A stretch of DNA of 64,000 bases from Streptomyces sp. B21-083 (GTDB lineage: Bacteria > Actinomycetota > Actinomycetes > Streptomycetales > Streptomycetaceae): assembly GCF_036898825.1 (NCBI RefSeq), contig NZ_JARUND010000001.1, positions 1,860,001 through 1,924,000 on the forward strand. Direction: 5' to 3'. Made by a program: the position numbers and the translations under genes. Under the pieces are notes generated by a model. It did not search any database. It was not told where the DNA came from and saw only the letters and a list, made by a program, of their open reading frames with translations. This document shows positions 60,590 through 64,000 of the stretch, piece by piece; position 1 is the stretch's first letter; every line of letters starts with the position of its first letter.

Positions 60590-62032
60590 ATGAAGGCGAC
60601 CGCGCAGATCGGCGTCACCGGCCTTGCGGTGATGGGCCGGAATCTGGCCCGGAACTTCGCCCGGCACGGTTACACCGTGGCCCTCCACAATCGGACCCCC
60701 GCCAGGACCAAGGCGCTGGTCGAGGACTTCGGGCACGAGGGCGACTTCGTGCCGGCCGAGACGGCCGAGCAGTTCGTGGCGGCCCTGGAACGCCCCCGGC
60801 GGCTCATGATCATGGTGCAGGCCGGGACGGCCACGGACGCGGTGATCGACGAGTTCGCCGCGCTCCTGGAGCCCGGCGACATGATCATCGACGGCGGCAA
60901 CGCCCACTTCGCCGACACCCGCCGCCGGGAACTGGCCCTGCGCGGGCTCGGAATCCACTTCGTGGGGGTGGGGGTCTCGGGCGGCGAGGAGGGCGCGCTG
61001 AACGGGCCGAGCATCATGCCCGGGGGCTCCGTGGCGGCGTACAGCGCGCTCGGGCCGATGTTCGAGACGATCAGCGCCAAGGTGGACGGCGAGCCCTGTG
61101 TCACCCATGTCGGCACGGACGGGGCCGGGCACTTCGTCAAGATGGTGCACAACGGCATCGAGTACGCCGACATGCAGCTGATCGGCGAGGCGTACCACCT
61201 GCTGCGCGAGGTCGGCGGCTACGAGCCGGCGCGTATCGCCGAGGTCTTCCGCCAGTGGAACAAGGGGCGCCTCGACTCGTATCTGATGGAGATCACCGCC
61301 GAGGTGCTCGCTCACACGGACGCCTCCACGGGCAGACCCTTCGTGGACGTGGTGGCCGACGCCGCCGGGCAGAAGGGCACCGGCCGCTGGACCGTACGGA
61401 CCGCCCTGGAACTCGGTTCCCCGGTCACCGCCATCGCCCAGGCCACCTTCGCCCGCGCCGCCTCGGGCCAGCGGGCCCTGCGCGCCGCGTATCGCGAGCT
61501 GCCCGGGGGCACCAGCTGGAGTCTCACCGCGTACGAGTCGGAGCGCTTCGCCTGCCTGGTCGAGCACGCCCTGTACGCGTCGAAGCTCATCGCCTACGAC
61601 CAGGGCTGGAAGATGATCCTGGACGCGTCGGCGGAGTACGGCTGGGACATCGACCTCGGCGCGATAGCGAAGATCTGGCGCGGCGGCTGCATCGTCCGCG
61701 CCGCCTTCCTCGACCGGGTCCGGGCCGCCTACGCCGCAGATCCCTGCCGGGTCACCCTGCTCACCGAGGAGGGTTTCGCGGGCGAGATCGCCGACGCCCA
61801 GGTGCCCTGGCGCGAGGTCGTCGCCACGGCCGCCCGGCACGGCGTTCCGGTCCCGGCCTTCTCCGCCGCCCTGTCGTACTACGACACCCTGCGCACCGAG
61901 CGCCTCCCGGCCGCCCTCACCCAGGGCCAGCGCGACTACTTCGGCGCCCACACCTACCGGCGTACCGACCGTGAGGGCCGCTTCCACACGCTCTGGGAGC
62001 GGGCGGACCGGAGCGAGACCGAGGTGATCTGA
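60590..62032 (+). CDS. gndA: 6-phosphogluconate dehydrogenase (decarboxylating)
   Basis: An enzyme of 480 residues of the pentose phosphate pathway, oxidising 6-phosphogluconate to ribulose 5-phosphate with NADP. Motifs are GVTGLAVMGRNLARNFARHG (nucleotide-binding), DGGNAHFADT, GVGVSGGEEGALNGPSIMPG, and KMVHNGIEYADMQL (catalytic Lys and Asn). The long form, about 470-480 residues, is the E. coli-type enzyme; the ending RRTDREGRFHTLWE fits. GAAGGAG upstream of the ATG at 60590 sets the start. It is divergent from the rsgA transcript and convergent with the sigma-like gene. Confidence 0.95.
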   Translation: MKATAQIGVTGLAVMGRNLARNFARHGYTVALHNRTPARTKALVEDFGHEGDFVPAETAEQFVAALERPRRLMIMVQAGTATDAVIDEFAALLEPGDMIIDGGNAHFADTRRRELALRGLGIHFVGVGVSGGEEGALNGPSIMPGGSVAAYSALGPMFETISAKVDGEPCVTHVGTDGAGHFVKMVHNGIEYADMQLIGEAYHLLREVGGYEPARIAEVFRQWNKGRLDSYLMEITAEVLAHTDASTGRPFVDVVADAAGQKGTGRWTVRTALELGSPVTAIAQATFARAASGQRALRAAYRELPGGTSWSLTAYESERFACLVEHALYASKLIAYDQGWKMILDASAEYGWDIDLGAIAKIWRGGCIVRAAFLDRVRAAYAADPCRVTLLTEEGFAGEIADAQVPWREVVATAARHGVPVPAFSAALSYYDTLRTERLPAALTQGQRDYFGAHTYRRTDREGRFHTLWERADRSETEVI

Positions 62033-62056
62033 CCTCGCCCGGCCCGCACCGCGAAC

Positions 62057-62101
62057 GGGCCGGCCGCGTCCAGCGGTGTCACCGCTGGGCGTGGCCGGCC
62101 C
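62057..62101. terminator. Long hairpin between gndA and the sigma/CBM2 gene
   Basis: Outer arms GGGCCGGCC (62057-62065) and GGCCGGCCC (62093-62101), inner arms CCAGCGGTG and CACCGCTGG (62070-62078, 62080-62088). It lies between two convergent genes and can serve both. Confidence 0.8.
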
Positions 62102-62120
62102 GGGGCCGTGTGCGAGCGGC

Positions 62121-63608
62121 TCAGGTCGTGCAGCGGCTGCCGTTCAGGGTGAAGTCGAACGGCTCCTTGTTGCTGCCCTGCCAGCTGGCGAGGAAGCCGA
62201 AGGAGACCGTGCCGTCGGCCGCGACGGACCTGTTGTAGTCGGCGGCCGTGGCCGTGACGCGGGCTCCGTCCTGAGTGAAGCTCGCGTCCCACATCTGGCC
62301 GACCTGCTGGCCGTCGCGGAAGCTCCAGGCGATGCGCCAGCCGTCGACGGCCTTCGCGGTGGTGACCCTGATGGTGGCCTGGAAACCGTCGGGCCACTCG
62401 TTGACGAGGTCGTACTCGGCCTCGCAGGACGCCGGTTCGCTCTCGTCGGGACTCGGTTTCGAGCTCTCGCCCCGCGCGGCGGACGTGGCCGTGCCCTGGG
62501 GCTCCGTGTCGGGCTTGTCGGCCGGTGCCGGGGACGCGGCCGGGTCGGACTTCCGGGGGAGCGCGGACGGGGTGGCACCCGCCGGGACGGTGAGGCCGGA
62601 CGGCAGGACGGACGCCGGGTCCATCACGGGCTTGCCGTCGGTCACGCCGCCCCGCGCGGCGTCGTCGCCGGAGCCGTCGAACGGCATCAGCGAGACCGTG
62701 AGCGCGAGCGCGGAGACGATGACGGCCGCGACCAGGATCGCCGTACGGCCGATGCGCGGGCGCGACTCGCCGATGGTGAGACCGGTGTTGAAGCCGGCCT
62801 CGCCGCGTCCGCCGAGCAGGCCCGCCTCGGCCGCGCGGCGGCGCCGTTCCAGGTAGGCGAGCCCGCCCCAGCCGATGACGCCGCCGGCGAGCGCGGCCGG
62901 CAGCCCGCCGATCCCGCCGTACAGCCGGAGGCAGGCGGCGGCCTCGGCGCACTCCACGCAGGTCGCGAGGTGCCGGGAGAGGTCCTCGGGGACCTCGGCG
63001 CCCTGCGAGCGGGTGACCGCGTCGAGCAGCCGGGCGTAGCGGCGGCAGTCGGGGCTCATCGGGGTGTCGAGGAGGTTGCGCTGGCAGCGGTCCCTGAACA
63101 GGACGCGTACCTGGGCGAGTTCCTCGGCGGCGCTCTCCGGGTCGAGGCCGAGCCGGCGGGCCACGACGGCCAGCGGCAGCGCCTCCACCTCGGCGAGCCA
63201 GAGCAGGGCGGCGTCCGGTTCCTGCATGTCGCGCAGGGCGCGCAGCGCGAGCGGGCGGCGCAGCGGGGGTCCCACGTACCGGGCGGCCTTGTCGGAGTTG
63301 AGCCACAGCCGCAGGTCGGGGTCGAGATGGTTGCCGTGCCCGGTCTCCTCCCAGGACGTGGCAGTGCTGCGAACCGCCGCCAGCAGGAGGGGTATCCAGG
63401 GCAGGCGGGGTATGCGGCGTCCGGTGTTGCGGGCGCCGAAGTCGGCGGCCCGGGCCGCGTGGATACCGTGCCTGAACGCCTCGGCGGCCAGTTCGGTGCC
63501 GGCGGACGCGCCGGACGTGCACAGGTCGGCGTACGAGAGGACCGCGTCCCAGCACTCGGAGAACAGCGCTGCTTCGGCGGCGTCCTGAGGGGTCGGCAGA
63601 TCTGGCAT
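62121..63608 (-). CDS. ECF-sigma-like/zinc-finger/TM/CBM2 fusion protein
   Basis: A protein of about 495 residues with a remarkable order. Residues about 10-100 resemble ECF sigma region 2 (ALFSECWDAVLSYADLCTSG, LPWIPLLLAAVRSTATSWEE). Residues about 125-190 resemble region 4 (DAALLWLAEVEALPLAVVAR, LGLDPESAAEELAQVRVLFR). A zf-HC2-type site HLATCVEC follows (about residue 215). One transmembrane segment (ILVAAVIVSALALTVSLMPF), a Pro/Ser/Ala/Thr-rich spacer, and a C-terminal CBM2 cellulose-binding domain (EWPDGFQATIRVTTAKAVDG, GTVSFGFLASWQGSN) complete it. GGAG at 63616-63619 supports ATG 63608. The likely role is sensing of polysaccharide outside the cell. Confidence 0.8.
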   Translation of the reverse strand: MPDLPTPQDAAEAALFSECWDAVLSYADLCTSGASAGTELAAEAFRHGIHAARAADFGARNTGRRIPRLPWIPLLLAAVRSTATSWEETGHGNHLDPDLRLWLNSDKAARYVGPPLRRPLALRALRDMQEPDAALLWLAEVEALPLAVVARRLGLDPESAAEELAQVRVLFRDRCQRNLLDTPMSPDCRRYARLLDAVTRSQGAEVPEDLSRHLATCVECAEAAACLRLYGGIGGLPAALAGGVIGWGGLAYLERRRRAAEAGLLGGRGEAGFNTGLTIGESRPRIGRTAILVAAVIVSALALTVSLMPFDGSGDDAARGGVTDGKPVMDPASVLPSGLTVPAGATPSALPRKSDPAASPAPADKPDTEPQGTATSAARGESSKPSPDESEPASCEAEYDLVNEWPDGFQATIRVTTAKAVDGWRIAWSFRDGQQVGQMWDASFTQDGARVTATAADYNRSVAADGTVSFGFLASWQGSNKEPFDFTLNGSRCTT

Positions 63609-63929
63609 ATGGGGGGACTCCAGCATCAACGGCTTGCACACGCCAACGTCAAGGTCAAGATCGAACGTCAACTGACCCTGGGAACAGGGGAGTTGGGGAA
63701 CGTTTCCCAGAACGGAGCCCCGAGCTTTTCACGTATCCCGCACAACTGACAAGCGACGTATTCACATGTCGGCACATGTCAACGCGGCTCGCCGTACGGG
63801 GGTCGTGAGGTGAGCGGAACGACGTGCGGGTTCTCCTGCCCCCATACGGGCCCCGGCGCCGTTCCGTTCAGTTGTTTTCAGTCTTCTCGGCTCGTCTCGG
63901 TCCTTCTCAGCTCTGCTCGGTCCTTCGGC
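63609..63929. promoter_or_regulatory. Upstream gap of the sigma/CBM2 gene
   Basis: No complete gene is seen in these 321 bases. GGGAA/TTCCC arms around CGT form a 13-bp inverted repeat at 63696-63708, about 90 bases before the start. On the minus strand it includes GGAAAC, similar to ECF -35 elements. A second GGGAAC is at 63680-63685. Autoregulation through this site is possible but untested. Confidence 0.35.
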
Positions 63930-64000
63930 TCACGTCTTCGACGCGGGCTCGCGGGCCGGCAGGCTGTCCATGAAGGAGCTGACCGAGAATACCGCTCGGC
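63930..64000 (-). CDS. C-terminal fragment of a minus-strand gene at the right edge
   Basis: The last 71 bases, read on the minus strand, give an open frame ending RAVFSVSSFMDSLPAREPAS then KT and a TGA at 63930-63932. The other two frames on this strand look less protein-like. The gene continues beyond the window and cannot be identified. Confidence 0.4.
   Translation of the reverse strand, partial: RAVFSVSSFMDSLPAREPASKT

Noticed and set aside
1..64000. CRISPR arrays, tRNA or rRNA genes, insertion sequences
   Set aside because: I looked for regular direct repeats with unique spacers, cloverleaf-like segments and transposase motifs, and found none. The only tandem arrays are the minisatellite and the two coding repeats.

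Overview
The window is a stretch of high-GC actinobacterial chromosome, almost certainly Streptomyces or a close relative. The evidence is very high GC in third codon positions, many GTG starts, purine-rich ribosome binding sites, and typical Streptomyces families (LAL and ANTAR regulators, DUF2637, RsbW-like ATPase, long-tailed GntR, ROK-controlled sugar ABC clusters without an ATPase gene). There is no rRNA, no tRNA that I can see, no transposase and no CRISPR array. About 54 genes are called, mostly accessory metabolism and regulation.

Layout. 1-661: 5' part of a helical-repeat membrane protein. 0.8-4.9 kb: glyoxylate-to-glycerate pathway (hyi, glxR, and convergent gcl), with a matching pair of operators in front of hyi and gcl. 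4.9-10.3 kb: a zinc-ribbon protein, an intergenic repeat, two acyl-CoA-ligase genes and a divergent GAF-LuxR regulator. 10.5-16.6 kb: a large LAL regulator, a secreted trypsin, an AlkZ-like DNA glycosylase and a GAF-ANTAR protein. 16.8-20.9 kb: a MoxR ATPase/VWA operon whose first gene carries a frameshift. 21.1-30.2 kb: a sugar-uptake and catabolic cluster (binding protein, two permeases, carboxylesterase, ROK repressor, pyranose-oxidase-like flavoenzyme, deaminase, TIM-barrel isomerase). 30.5-34.4 kb: a second sugar ABC operon with a YesL-type protein behind a LacI-type operator. 34.4-36.8 kb: P450, SRPBCC protein and a degraded ORF.

36.8-45.5 kb: xanthine dehydrogenase region (XdhC-type maturation factor, AzgA-type purine permease, molybdenum, FeS and FAD subunits) divergent from a PucR regulator. 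Together with gcl/hyi/glxR this gives both the entry and the exit of purine-ring catabolism; uricase and allantoin genes must lie elsewhere. 45.6-50.5 kb: TPR protein, GntR regulator, iron-box-controlled FhuF-like protein, DUF2637 protein and RsbW-like ATPase. 50.8-53.6 kb: two secreted proteins divergent from a membrane-anchored HTH regulator. 53.7-58.6 kb: a PP2C-like protein with degraded metal sites, DUF456 protein, SGNH hydrolase, PPOX/F420 protein and Ogt. 58.8-59.1 kb: a 16-copy 19-bp minisatellite. 59.1-64 kb: rsgA preceded by a tiny ORF, gnd, an ECF-sigma-like/zinc-finger/TM/CBM2 fusion, and a gene fragment at the right edge.

The most interesting items are the duplicated two-site operator of the glyoxylate genes, the one-piece sigma-to-cellulose-binding membrane protein, the probable pseudophosphatase, the secreted-protein/membrane-HTH locus, and the minisatellite with a 76-bp higher-order period.
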